Below are positions 1-8,092 of a DNA stretch of 64,000 nt, in pieces (the first letter of the stretch is position 1; each line of letters begins with the position of its first letter). The notes beneath the pieces are model-generated. The model was not told the origin of the DNA and searched no databases. It saw only the letters and a list, made by a program, of their open reading frames with translations. This DNA is from Roseibium sp. Sym1 (GTDB lineage: Bacteria > Pseudomonadota > Alphaproteobacteria > Rhizobiales > Stappiaceae), in the NCBI RefSeq assembly GCF_027359675.1, contig NZ_CP114786.1, forward strand, positions 2,826,501-2,890,500, given 5' to 3'. The position numbers and the translations under genes are program-made.

Positions 1-1095
1 GCGGCGGATCAGGCTGTCAGCCAAGTCACGCTTGGTGGGGCCGACCGCGTCGGTGTTCCATTCCGCGGATTCAAAATCGTCGATCGAGACGAAGGTCGGT
101 TCGCCGCCCATGGTCAGGCGGACGTCTTCCTGGGCAAGAATCCGGTCGACCTTGTCGCCCATCTGGTTGAGGGCGGTCCAGGCGTCGTCGGAGAAGGGCT
201 TGGTGATCCGCGGGTGTTCTGCGACCCGGGCGACCTTCATGTCGAATTCAAAGTCGACATCCGCCTTGCTGGCCATGCCGACGATCGGCGCCGCGTTGGT
301 GTAGTGCGGGGTGGCGGCCAGCGGGATATGGCTCTCGCCGGTCAAGAGGCCGGAAGTCGGATCGAGCCCGATCCAGCCCGCGCCGGGCAGATAGACTTCG
401 GCCCAGGCATGCAGGTCGGTGAAATCGTGATCAGTGCCCGACGGGCCGTCAAGGGCCTCCAGGTCCGGTTTCAGCTGGATGAGATAACCGGAGACGAACC
501 GGGCAGCGAACCCGAGATGTCTGAGGGCCTGTACGAGAAGCCAGCTGGAGTCCCGACAGGAGCCGGTGCCTTTCTCGAAGGTCTCTTCGGGTGTCTGGAC
601 GCCCGGTTCCATGCGGATGACATAGCCGACCGCCTCGGACACGCGCGCGTTCAGCATCACGATGAAGTCGACCGTGCGCAGCTCGTCCCTCGGGATGGTT
701 TCCAGGAAGGCCTTCATGCGCGGGCCGGTCGGGTCCAGGCGCCGGTAGATCTGCAGGTCTTCGCTGAGTTCGGGCGGATAGTCGAAGGGCCAGGTCTCCG
801 CGCGTTCCTCGACGAAGAAATCGAACGGATTGTAGACCGACATGTCGGCGACCAGGTCGACCTCGATCTTGAATTCGCGCACCGGCTCGGGAAAGACGAA
901 GCGCGCCAGCCAGTTGCCGTAGGGATCCTGCTGGTGATTGACGAAGTGGCCGGACGGCGAAACCTTCAGGGAATGCGACAGCACCTTCGTGCGGCTATGC
1001 GGTGCGGGACGGAGCCGGATAACCTGCGGGCTCAACGTGACCGGACGGTCGTACCGGTAGTGGGTAAGATGATAAATGCTTGCTCGTATAGACAT
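1..1095 (-). CDS. transglutaminase-like / DUF2126 protein, N-terminal part
   Basis: The first 365 residues are inside the window and the gene continues past the left edge. An N-terminal bacterial transglutaminase domain starts [19 protein letters not shown]. The core holds Cys180 ([12 protein letters not shown]), His229 ([11 protein letters not shown]) and Asp245 (GLDPTSG), the expected papain-like triad. From about residue 305 the DUF2126 part begins ([11 protein letters not shown]). Family members are usually about 1,100 residues and often sit beside an alpha-E protein and a circularly permuted ATP-grasp gene, suggesting amide or peptide bond chemistry; the substrate is unknown. The ATG at 1093-1095 follows an AGGA motif. 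Confidence 0.85.
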   Translation of the reverse strand, partial: MSIRASIYHLTHYRYDRPVTLSPQVIRLRPAPHSRTKVLSHSLKVSPSGHFVNHQQDPYGNWLARFVFPEPVREFKIEVDLVADMSVYNPFDFFVEERAETWPFDYPPELSEDLQIYRRLDPTGPRMKAFLETIPRDELRTVDFIVMLNARVSEAVGYVIRMEPGVQTPEETFEKGTGSCRDSSWLLVQALRHLGFAARFVSGYLIQLKPDLEALDGPSGTDHDFTDLHAWAEVYLPGAGWIGLDPTSGLLTGESHIPLAATPHYTNAAPIVGMASKADVDFEFDMKVARVAEHPRITKPFSDDAWTALNQMGDKVDRILAQEDVRLTMGGEPTFVSIDDFESAEWNTDAVGPTKRDLADSLIRR

Positions 1096-1209
1096 TTCCT
1101 GGTCCTGATCCGCTTCGGCTCAAACGCGCGGGCTCAGGTTTTCACAAAATGACACACTGCACCATGTCTTTCTGCAAGCGGTCTGCCCGGTCTTCGCTCA
1201 GCTCTTCGC

Positions 1210-2118
1210 TCAGCTGCCGTCCCCGGGAGGAACAAGTGAGGCGGTGGCCGGGTCAAACCAGAAGGACGGGACGTCCAGTGGTGTCGCCGCGCTCAGATTG
1301 GGATTGGTGACCGAAAAGATCTTGCGCGTCGACAACCGGGCGCGCTCGATGTCCTCGCGGTGGTAATCCAGGAAATGGCGGTCAAAGGATCCGTCGGCAA
1401 TCATCTTTTTCAGGCCTGTCTCAATCCGCCTGGCGAGGTCGGGATGCGCGGGGCTGACAAAGAAATAGGTCGGCAGCGGAATGAACAGGCACAGACCGTC
1501 CTCGACCACCAGGTTTTCGTTTTCTGCCGAAAAGGCATCCTGCTCGCGGAAAGCCTCGTTGATGCCCCGTCCGAACGTGATGAACCGCCTGAGCTTCAGC
1601 ATCTTGAACAGTGCGGAATAGTCGGGATTGGTGATAACCGTGAAACCGTTTTCTTCCAGCACGCGCCGGGTCGACCATTGTGCGCCCGATCCGGTCGGGA
1701 AGGCCTTGAGATCTTCTAGCGTTTTCACCTCGGACAAAGCCGGCTGGTCCTGCCGGTTGATCAGAAACAGCCTGTATCCCTGGATGCCCTTCCTTATGGG
1801 GATGCGGATGGTCAGAAGCTGGTCCTCCCATCCCGGTTTCGGTGCTTCCGCGATAACATGGATCGATTGGCCCGCAATCAGTTCCTGCAGCAGCCGGTCG
1901 CGTGAAAAACGTTCTTTCGCCCGGACGACCGTGTCCTGCGATCCACTGGCCTCAAGGCTCTTTTCGAGCAGTTGTTCGACATAGAGGTAGCGCTGGTCCT
2001 GGTCGGCGAACGGCTTCAGTGTGATGATTTCGGCGGCATCGATCCGGCCTGGCGAAGCACAGGTCATGAAAACCAGGATCAGGAAACATGCGGTCGCGCT
2101 TTTTGTTTCGTTAAGCAT
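1210..2118 (-). CDS. periplasmic solute-binding protein, SBP_bac_3-like
   Basis: A 302-residue secreted protein. The start ATG (2116-2118) is chosen because AGGTGG lies just upstream and it gives a normal signal peptide (hydrophobic CFLILVFMTCASP, cleavage near IDAAE). An upstream ATG at 2160 would add 14 residues and bury the signal. The mature part has the layout of a type II periplasmic binding fold, with LEDLKAFPTGSGAQWS resembling the hinge region of amino-acid binding proteins and a C-terminal IETGLKKMIADGSFD typical of that family. No permease or ATPase is nearby, so a sensory role is as likely as transport. It faces away from the next binding-protein gene. Confidence 0.7.
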   Translation of the reverse strand: MLNETKSATACFLILVFMTCASPGRIDAAEIITLKPFADQDQRYLYVEQLLEKSLEASGSQDTVVRAKERFSRDRLLQELIAGQSIHVIAEAPKPGWEDQLLTIRIPIRKGIQGYRLFLINRQDQPALSEVKTLEDLKAFPTGSGAQWSTRRVLEENGFTVITNPDYSALFKMLKLRRFITFGRGINEAFREQDAFSAENENLVVEDGLCLFIPLPTYFFVSPAHPDLARRIETGLKKMIADGSFDRHFLDYHREDIERARLSTRKIFSVTNPNLSAATPLDVPSFWFDPATASLVPPGDGS

Positions 2119-2440
2119 TTTGCCACCTACCTGGCTACATAATGCACCAAGAAAATCCATTTTGGTATTTTTGTCTTGCTTTGAAAACGCCTTGCTTTAC
2201 GCCTGCTCCGGTCGGAAAACGGTCCTGGCTGCCGCCCGTGCCCGGTGTTCGCGCTTGCCGGATTTCAAGGCAGGCGGTCGGGTTGGCGGGCTGACGTTTC
2301 GGGCGGACAATGCGGTTGTGCGAAGGATGCCGTTTCAGCGGTGGACCGTGCAATGACCGGATAGACTTGTTGCGGATGTCGGCGCATCGTCCGGGAAACC
2401 TTCCCGGCCGGTGGCACGCACATCGGAGCAAAGGAATGCA

Positions 2441-3529
2441 ATGATCGTCAGAGTCTTTTGCATCGTGTGTTTCTGGATTGCGGCCCAGGCCGTCCAGGCC
2501 GCCGATTTTCGCGTCACCTTCGTCAATCCGGGTGGTGAGACGGGATTCTGGGGCGAGGTGTCGAAGACGATGGCGGCGGCCGCGGCGGATCTGAATGCCG
2601 ACCTGGAAATCCTGAATGCCGACCGGCAGCCCTATGCCATGGAAGAGCTGCTCAGCCAGCGGCTGGTCCAGGGTGATCTGCCTGACTATTTCATCCTGGT
2701 GAACGAGAACCAGTCCGCGGCCAGGCTCATGCAGCTGCTGGAGGGGAAGCCCAGCAAGGTCCTGTTCCTGCTCAACAAGCTGACCCCGATGCAGAAGAAC
2801 ATTCTGGAACGGCGCAATATCGACCTGAGCAGCGTCATCGCCTCGATCGTGCCCGACAACGAAACTGCGGGTTACGAAATGGCACTGAGCCTTTTCACGG
2901 AAGCGCGAAAGCTCCGGTCCGGAACCGAGCAGATCCGGTTACTGGCCCTGACCGGCGACAGCAACACACCCGCCGGCCTGCAGCGCGAACTCGGCATGAC
3001 GCGGGCTGTTGCCGACAATCCCGACGTGACCCTGGTTCACGCCATTCCGGTGGAGTGGAACGAGGAGCTCGCCTATCAGCGGACCAGGAACGTTCTGGCG
3101 CGCACGCGGATCGATATTGTCTGGGGCGCAAACGACGACCTGGCGATCGGGGCCGGGAAAGCGGCGCGTGAGGCAGGACTGACCGCGGGCAAGGATATTT
3201 TCTTCGCAGGTCTGAACTGGTCGAAGCGTGGCATGGATGCCGTCCAAGGCACGGAAATGACCATGAGCCACGGGGGGCATTTCTTTGCCGGCGCATGGTC
3301 GATCGTCATGCTGCGTGATCACTATTTCCGGGACGTGAAGGGTGAGGTCTATGTCGACGTGCTGTTCAAGATGTCGCCGATCACCCCGGAGAATGTCGAG
3401 ACCTATCTGGAGCGCCTTGGGGATGGCGATTGGGACAAGATCGACTTTGGTCGTTTCTGCAAGTCCAGGTCCGGCCGCAGTCATTACGATTTTTCCGCGG
3501 ATGCCATCCTGGAGGCGGCGGGAAGTTAG
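2441..3529 (+). CDS. periplasmic sugar-binding-like protein (Peripla_BP_4 type)
   Basis: A 362-residue protein with a signal peptide (MIVRVFCIVCFWIAAQAVQA). The ATG at 2441 is preferred over an in-frame start at 2411 because AAGGA sits five bases before it. The mature part begins DFRVTFVNPGGETGFWGEV and has the type I periplasmic-binding fold, with WGANDDLAIGAGKAAREAG as the usual second-lobe motif. No transporter partners are next to it. It and the divergent gene at 1210-2118 share the upstream region 2119-2440, which suggests a paired function, perhaps ligand input for a membrane sensor. The ligand cannot be read from the sequence. Confidence 0.7.
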   Translation: MIVRVFCIVCFWIAAQAVQAADFRVTFVNPGGETGFWGEVSKTMAAAAADLNADLEILNADRQPYAMEELLSQRLVQGDLPDYFILVNENQSAARLMQLLEGKPSKVLFLLNKLTPMQKNILERRNIDLSSVIASIVPDNETAGYEMALSLFTEARKLRSGTEQIRLLALTGDSNTPAGLQRELGMTRAVADNPDVTLVHAIPVEWNEELAYQRTRNVLARTRIDIVWGANDDLAIGAGKAAREAGLTAGKDIFFAGLNWSKRGMDAVQGTEMTMSHGGHFFAGAWSIVMLRDHYFRDVKGEVYVDVLFKMSPITPENVETYLERLGDGDWDKIDFGRFCKSRSGRSHYDFSADAILEAAGS

Positions 3530-3665
3530 GGTGCGAACCCATATTTCGACGTCTTGAAATCTCTCCTGTCCAAGTGCCTTTTCCGGCAGCTATAGATGCA
3601 GTGAGGAGCCAAGGGCCGCGGCATCATTTGTGTCCCGGACCCAAGGAGCCCCCAGGGAGAGACTG

Positions 3666-4520
3666 ATGACTGATGAAACCGGCCACGGCGGCGCTTACAA
3701 TCCGGAAACCGAAGGCGCCGAAATGCGGTTTTCCGACAAGATGTCCTATGGCGACTATCTGGGCCTGTCGCAGATCCTGACGGCGCAGGCACCGCTTTCC
3801 AAGGCACCCGACGAACTGCTTTTCATCATTCAGCATCAGACATCCGAACTCTGGATGAAACTGATGCTGCATGAGCTGGATGCCGCCCGCGACGCCATTG
3901 CCGACGACCACATGCCCGAGGCAATGAAACTGCTCGCGCGGGTGAGCCGGATCATGGAACAGCTCAATTCCGCATGGGACGTGCTCCGGACCATGACGCC
4001 GAGCGACTACACCCAGTTCCGCGACGCGCTGGGCATGTCGTCGGGCTTCCAGTCGCTGCAATACCGCCTGATCGAATACGCGCTGGGCAATCGCAACACC
4101 GCGATGGTCAGGCCGCACGAACACGATCCGGACAGCGTTGCGCTGTTGAACGCGGAACTGGCCCGCCCGAGCCTTTACCAGGTGGTGCTGTCCTTCGCCC
4201 GCCGGCGGGGGCTCGCCGTGCCGAATGAATATACCGACACGCCGTCCTGCGCACCGTATGCGGCCGTGCCGGAGATCATGGCGCTGTGGCAGACCGTTTA
4301 CCGGGATCCCTCGGCCCACTGGACGCTTTACGAGGTCGGCGAGAAGCTGGTCGATCTGGAGGACTATTTCCGCCGCTGGCGCTTCAACCATGTCACCACC
4401 GTGGAACGGGTCATCGGCTTCAAGCGCGGCACCGGCGGCACGGGCGGCGTCTCCTATCTGAAGCGCATGCTGGACGTGGAGCTCTTTCCCGAACTCTGGC
4501 ACGTGCGCACCGAGCTCTGA
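3666..4520 (+). CDS. kynA: tryptophan 2,3-dioxygenase
   Basis: A 284-residue heme enzyme that opens the indole ring of L-tryptophan to N-formylkynurenine, first step of the kynurenine pathway. Recognised from the N-terminal MSYGDYLGLSQIL and LLFIIQHQTSELWMKL segment, the central FRDALGMSSGFQSLQYR block and the C-terminal VIGFKRGTGGTGGVSYL loop ending in LFPELWHVRTEL. Length fits the bacterial family (about 280-300). The start at 3666 follows a GGGAGA motif; an in-frame ATG at 3630 would add 12 unconserved residues. Kynureninase and kynurenine formamidase are not in the window. Confidence 0.95.
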   Translation: MTDETGHGGAYNPETEGAEMRFSDKMSYGDYLGLSQILTAQAPLSKAPDELLFIIQHQTSELWMKLMLHELDAARDAIADDHMPEAMKLLARVSRIMEQLNSAWDVLRTMTPSDYTQFRDALGMSSGFQSLQYRLIEYALGNRNTAMVRPHEHDPDSVALLNAELARPSLYQVVLSFARRRGLAVPNEYTDTPSCAPYAAVPEIMALWQTVYRDPSAHWTLYEVGEKLVDLEDYFRRWRFNHVTTVERVIGFKRGTGGTGGVSYLKRMLDVELFPELWHVRTEL

Positions 4521-4797
4521 CGGCTGGAAGGGGGAACGGGCGAAAGATGCCAGGGAACGCGGATTGCCACCTCTCCCGGCGGGAGAGGGAGCCCGGCAAG
4601 ACCACACGCGATTATCCTGCCAATTGCGAGGCGATTTCTTCAGGAGGCCGTTCTTTCAGCTTTGGTGACAAGGACGTGCCCTTCCAAGGTTTCTTATTCT
4701 CAAAATTGCCTGTTTGCCATCTGCCTGGGTGCCGATAAAGTGTCCTGCCAAGAGCCGGGAAAAGGCTCAAAGGGATTGAATGAGAGGGGATTTTCAA
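4521..4797. other. intergenic region with a GC-rich hairpin
   Basis: About 280 bases without a gene between kynA and the next binding protein. It holds an 8-bp perfect hairpin at 4570-4588 (CCTCTCCC, 3-base loop, GGGAGAGG) with no T-run, so it is not a classical terminator. Nothing else was recognised. Confidence 0.4.
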
Positions 4798-5934
4798 ATG
4801 TTCAAACACCTTGCAGCAGCGGCGAGCGTCCTTGCGCTTGTGTCCGGAAGCGCCCTGGCCGAACCGGTCAAGGTCGGCATGATCACGACGCTTTCAGGCG
4901 GTGGCGCCGGTCTTGGGATCGATGTGCGCGACGGCTTCTTGCTGGCCGTGAAACAGGCCGGCAATCCGGATCTGGAAGTCATTGTCGAGGACGACCAGCG
5001 CAAGCCGGATGTCGCCGTGCAGCTGGCCGACAAGCTGGTCCAGTCGGAAAAGGTCGATGTCTTGACCGGCATCATCTGGTCGAACCTGGCCATGGCCGTG
5101 GTGCCTTCGGTGACCGCGCAGGGCAAGTTCTACCTGTCGCCGAATGCGGGCCCGTCCGCGCTGGCGGGCAAGGGCTGCCATCCGAACTATTTCAACGTCG
5201 CCTGGCAGAACGACAACCTGCATGAGGCCGCCGGTGCCTATGCCAAGGAAGCCGGCTACAAGAACAGCTTCATCCTGGCGCCGAACTATCCGGCCGGCCA
5301 GGACGCGCTGACCGGGTACAAGCGGTTCTATGACGGTGAGTTGGCGGGCGAGATCTACACCAAGCTCGGCCAGACCGATTACGCCGCCGAACTCGCCCAG
5401 ATAAGGGCGTCGGGCGCGGACAGCGTGTTCTTCTTCCTGCCCGGCGGCATGGGCATCTCGTTCCTGAAGCAGTATGCCGACAGCGGCATCGACCTGCCGG
5501 TGGTCGGCCCGGCTTTCTCGTTCGACCAGGGCATCCTGCAGGCGGTCGGGGACGCCGCGCTCGGCGTCAAGAACACCAGCCAGTGGAACAAGGACATCGA
5601 CAACGACGCCAACAAGGCCTTTGTCGAAAGCTTCCAGGCCGAATATGGCCGCCTGCCGTCGCTCTATGCCTCGCAGGGCTTCGACACGGCCAACCTGCTG
5701 CTGTCCGCGATGGGCAAGGCGGACGTAAAGGATGCCGATGCGTTTCGTGCGGCGCTCGAGGAAGCCGACTTCGCGTCCACGCGCGGTGACTTCAAATTCG
5801 GCCCGAACCACCACCCGATCCAGGACATCTATGTCCGCGAGGTGATCAAGGAAGGCGACGTCTACACCAACAAGATCATCGCCACGGCAATGGAAGACCA
5901 TGCCGACGCCTATGCGGCCGAGTGCAAGATGTAA
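4798..5934 (+). CDS. branched-chain amino acid-type ABC substrate-binding protein
   Basis: A 378-residue periplasmic binding protein of the Peripla_BP_6 (LivJ-like) family. The signal peptide is MFKHLAAAASVLALVSGSALA; mature VKVGMITTLSGGGAGLG and VEDDQRKPDVAVQLADKL are typical of the first lobe. The ATG at 4798 follows GAGAGGGGA; an in-frame ATG at 4780 is less likely because it would put charged residues ahead of the signal. It is monocistronic: a strong terminator follows at once and no livHMGF genes are nearby, so it must share a transporter encoded elsewhere. Alphaproteobacteria use relatives for aromatic acids and amides as well as amino acids, so the ligand is open. Confidence 0.85.
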   Translation: MFKHLAAAASVLALVSGSALAEPVKVGMITTLSGGGAGLGIDVRDGFLLAVKQAGNPDLEVIVEDDQRKPDVAVQLADKLVQSEKVDVLTGIIWSNLAMAVVPSVTAQGKFYLSPNAGPSALAGKGCHPNYFNVAWQNDNLHEAAGAYAKEAGYKNSFILAPNYPAGQDALTGYKRFYDGELAGEIYTKLGQTDYAAELAQIRASGADSVFFFLPGGMGISFLKQYADSGIDLPVVGPAFSFDQGILQAVGDAALGVKNTSQWNKDIDNDANKAFVESFQAEYGRLPSLYASQGFDTANLLLSAMGKADVKDADAFRAALEEADFASTRGDFKFGPNHHPIQDIYVREVIKEGDVYTNKIIATAMEDHADAYAAECKM

Positions 5935-5959
5935 GGCTTTCTTTCTGGTCTGAACAAAG

Positions 5960-5988
5960 AAAGGCGCGGCCATTCGGTCGCGCCTTTT
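5960..5988 (+). terminator. rho-independent terminator
   Basis: Stem AAGGCGCGGCC (5961-5971) with ATTC loop and GGTCGCGCCTT (5976-5986), one G-T pair, then TTTT. It lies 26 bases after the binding-protein stop codon. Confidence 0.85.
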
Positions 5989-6048
5989 CTGCTTCCGGAA
6001 CATCCTCGGCCTGGGCCATCGCGAGCCCGCTCTGACCCCGCCTCCGTC

Positions 6049-6394
6049 ATTGCAGGGCTTGACCCACTGCTGTCCGGTTTAACGCGGCTCAGTTACAACA
6101 GGTCATTGATTCATTGTCGATATTTACGCTTCTCCTAGTCCGGGACACGCAGTGCCTTACCACTTGCACCCCTCTCCCCCCCTGGAGGGGGAGATGTCCG
6201 GGAACCGGACAGAGGGGGGGCGCGGCGGTTCCTCGAATTCGGAAAAGGTCCTGTCTGCCGAGAGGTTGAGCCCCCCCTCTGTCTCCTGTCGGAGACATCT
6301 CCCCCTCCAGGGGGGAGAGTGGAACAAGCGGCAAAGCCTGTTTGCGCACCGAGGCTCCTGCTTAACCGGACAGCAGTGGGTTTGACCCTGCAAT
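6049..6394. mobile_element. inverted-repeat element (miniature element or IS remnant)
   Basis: About 345 bp bounded by long imperfect inverted repeats: left arm 6051-6082 (TGCAGGGCTTGACCCACTGC then TGTCCGGTTTAA) and right arm 6362-6392, about 28 of 31 positions matching. There is no transposase frame inside. The middle holds a second palindromic repeat (6172-6319), so two repeats are nested. Together with flanking bases this accounts for the gene-free stretch 5989-6498. Confidence 0.6.
6172..6319. repeat. palindromic intergenic repeat, CTCTCCCCC family, copy 1
   Basis: Ends are near-perfect inverted copies (CTCTCCCCCCCTGGAGGGGG ... CCCCCTCCAGGGGGGAGAG), with inner arms GACAGAGGGGGG and CCCCCCTCTGTC. 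A second copy is at 36901-37059. Similar palindromes are scattered between genes in many Hyphomicrobiales genomes; the function is unknown. Confidence 0.75.
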
Positions 6395-6498
6395 CCATGC
6401 CGTGACGATGCCACAAGCAAGGCCGTGTGACCGGACGCGCAACGGCATGGGTCCCATGGTCAAGCCATAGGATGTCGTGGAAGGAGGGGCGCTGCTAA

Positions 6499-7566
6499 CT
6501 ATCGATACCCCTGTTTCCGAAACGCCCCGGCCTCGATCATCTGCTGGAACATGTCCTCCATCGATTCCTTGTAGGGCCTGTAGGACATGCCGAGCGCGTG
6601 TCTGCTCTTGGTGTTGTCGGCGCGCCATTTGACGTCGACATTGTTGGTGACGAATTTCCGGGAAATACCGCTGACAAGGGGGCCGACGGCCCAGACGATC
6701 CATTTCGGCAGGGACTTGCGCGGGACCGGATAGCGGTCGCCGTATTTGTCGATCAGGGATTTGCCGAGTTCCAGGATGTTGGTGTTGTGGCCGGAGATGA
6801 TGTGGCGACCTTCGGCGTCCGCGGAAAAACCCGCGGCCATGTGGGCCCTGGCCAGATCGCGCACGTCGACCACGCCGATGCCGAGCTTGGGAGCTCCCTG
6901 TTTCATGGTGCCGTCGCCCATCTGGCGGACAATGTTGAAGCTTTCCGACGTCGGTTTCTTGGCCAGCGCCGGTCCGATCACCAGGGACGGATTGACGGTG
7001 ACCAGCCTGAAGCGGTCCTGTCCGTGCGCGATCTTCCAGGCTTCCTTCTCGGCGAGCGTCTTTGAATAGCTGTAGGGCTGGTAGGCGAGGGACGCGGTGG
7101 TGTTCCAGATGTCTTCGGTCAGAACACCGCCAGGGGCCTTCCGGCAATCGATGGCATCGGTATAGATCGCGGCGCAGGAGCTGGTGACGACGACACGCGT
7201 GACGCTCGGGGTTGCCACAGCGGTTTCCAGGACGTTGCGTGTGCCCAGGACCGCCGGATCGACCAGTTCCTTTTGCGGGTTCCTGACGGTGACCGTGAAC
7301 GGGGAGGCGGTGTGAAAGACGACGGAACAGCCCTGCATGGCGTCTTCATAGGAGTCCGGTTGCAGCAGGTCGGCCCGGAAGAACCTGATCTCGCCGGGCG
7401 CCTTTTCGGCAATCGCGGTCAGGTGCGAAAGCCTGTGAGTTGCCGCCGGGTCGCGGATGGCGGCGTGCACCGTGACGCCGGCCTCGAGCAGTTCCTTCAC
7501 CAGCCAGCCGGCGACATAGCCGGTGGCGCCGGTGACCAGGACCGGCGCGTCGGTTGAAATCCGCAT
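6499..7566 (-). CDS. NAD(P)-dependent extended SDR, dihydroflavonol-4-reductase-like
   Basis: A 355-residue extended short-chain dehydrogenase/reductase. The N-terminal TGATGYVAGWLVKELLEAG is the glycine-rich nucleotide site, FHTASPF follows the fourth strand, and YSYSKTLAEKEAW holds the catalytic Tyr and Lys. It groups by eye with dihydroflavonol-4-reductase and cinnamoyl-CoA-reductase-like proteins that reduce ketones or aldehydes; the natural substrate in bacteria is usually unknown. It is a single gene, divergent from the glycerol operon across 526 bases. ATG at 7564-7566. Confidence 0.85.
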   Translation of the reverse strand: MRISTDAPVLVTGATGYVAGWLVKELLEAGVTVHAAIRDPAATHRLSHLTAIAEKAPGEIRFFRADLLQPDSYEDAMQGCSVVFHTASPFTVTVRNPQKELVDPAVLGTRNVLETAVATPSVTRVVVTSSCAAIYTDAIDCRKAPGGVLTEDIWNTTASLAYQPYSYSKTLAEKEAWKIAHGQDRFRLVTVNPSLVIGPALAKKPTSESFNIVRQMGDGTMKQGAPKLGIGVVDVRDLARAHMAAGFSADAEGRHIISGHNTNILELGKSLIDKYGDRYPVPRKSLPKWIVWAVGPLVSGISRKFVTNNVDVKWRADNTKSRHALGMSYRPYKESMEDMFQQMIEAGAFRKQGYR

Positions 7567-8092
7567 TTTCGAGACCTCGTTCTGATGAGGGGTGTTGACC
7601 GACCAGTCTCAACAGATAGCCGGAGGGGTGTCGTGGTCAACAGACACCGTCCTGTGCATTCCACACCTATTGCGAAACGGATGGCCGGTCAAAGCGGATC
7701 GTGCCAACCCGCTCGCAGGGTCCTCCCCGGGAGGCATTCGTGGTGCTGTTGCGCTGCAAAATTTGTGGGTCATTTTCGTTTTGCGACGCAAAACGAACCT
7801 TAATGGAAGTCAAAAACGGCTATATCTGAAAGACCCGAAACCCGATTTCGGGCTACCTCTGTTGTCAAATTTGTGCCACACTCATATCAATCGGTGGTTC
7901 CAATGACCCCGAAAAAGCGGAGCGCAGCTTGCGTTGCGCCAGAAATAAAATTATATATTTCAATAGTTTATGACTTCATTTGATGGAGTCTAAAATCTAC
8001 TAAAAATTTAGTTTGACAACGTGGCGAGGCTGTGTCCATCTATGCGGAGCCGGGTATTCACGGCGAAAATTATCTCACGGGAGGAGATGCAG
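7567..8092. other. long divergent intergenic region upstream of the glycerol operon
   Basis: No gene was recognised. The left half is GC-rich; the right half (about 7900-8015) is clearly AT-rich. It contains the long palindrome at 7775-7797 and a TTGACA at 8013-8018 that could be a -35 box for the glycerol operon, but no convincing -10 is seen at the right distance. Confidence 0.5.
7775..7797. promoter_or_regulatory. perfect 11-bp-arm palindrome, candidate operator
   Basis: Left arm TTCGTTTTGCG and its exact reverse complement are separated by one base. It lies about 300 bases before the glpV-like start. TTTCG/CGAAA-type half sites are common for DeoR-family repressors, and GlpR of that family controls rhizobial glycerol operons, so a GlpR-type site is possible. 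That link is inference. Confidence 0.5.

Noticed and set aside
214-1152. Plus-strand open frame of 312 codons
   Set aside because: It is antisense to the transglutaminase/DUF2126 gene, whose catalytic residues are clear; the plus frame has no family features.
6172-6319. Possible CRISPR-like repeat from repeated CTCCCCC blocks
   Set aside because: There are two inverted arms, not regularly spaced direct repeats with spacers.
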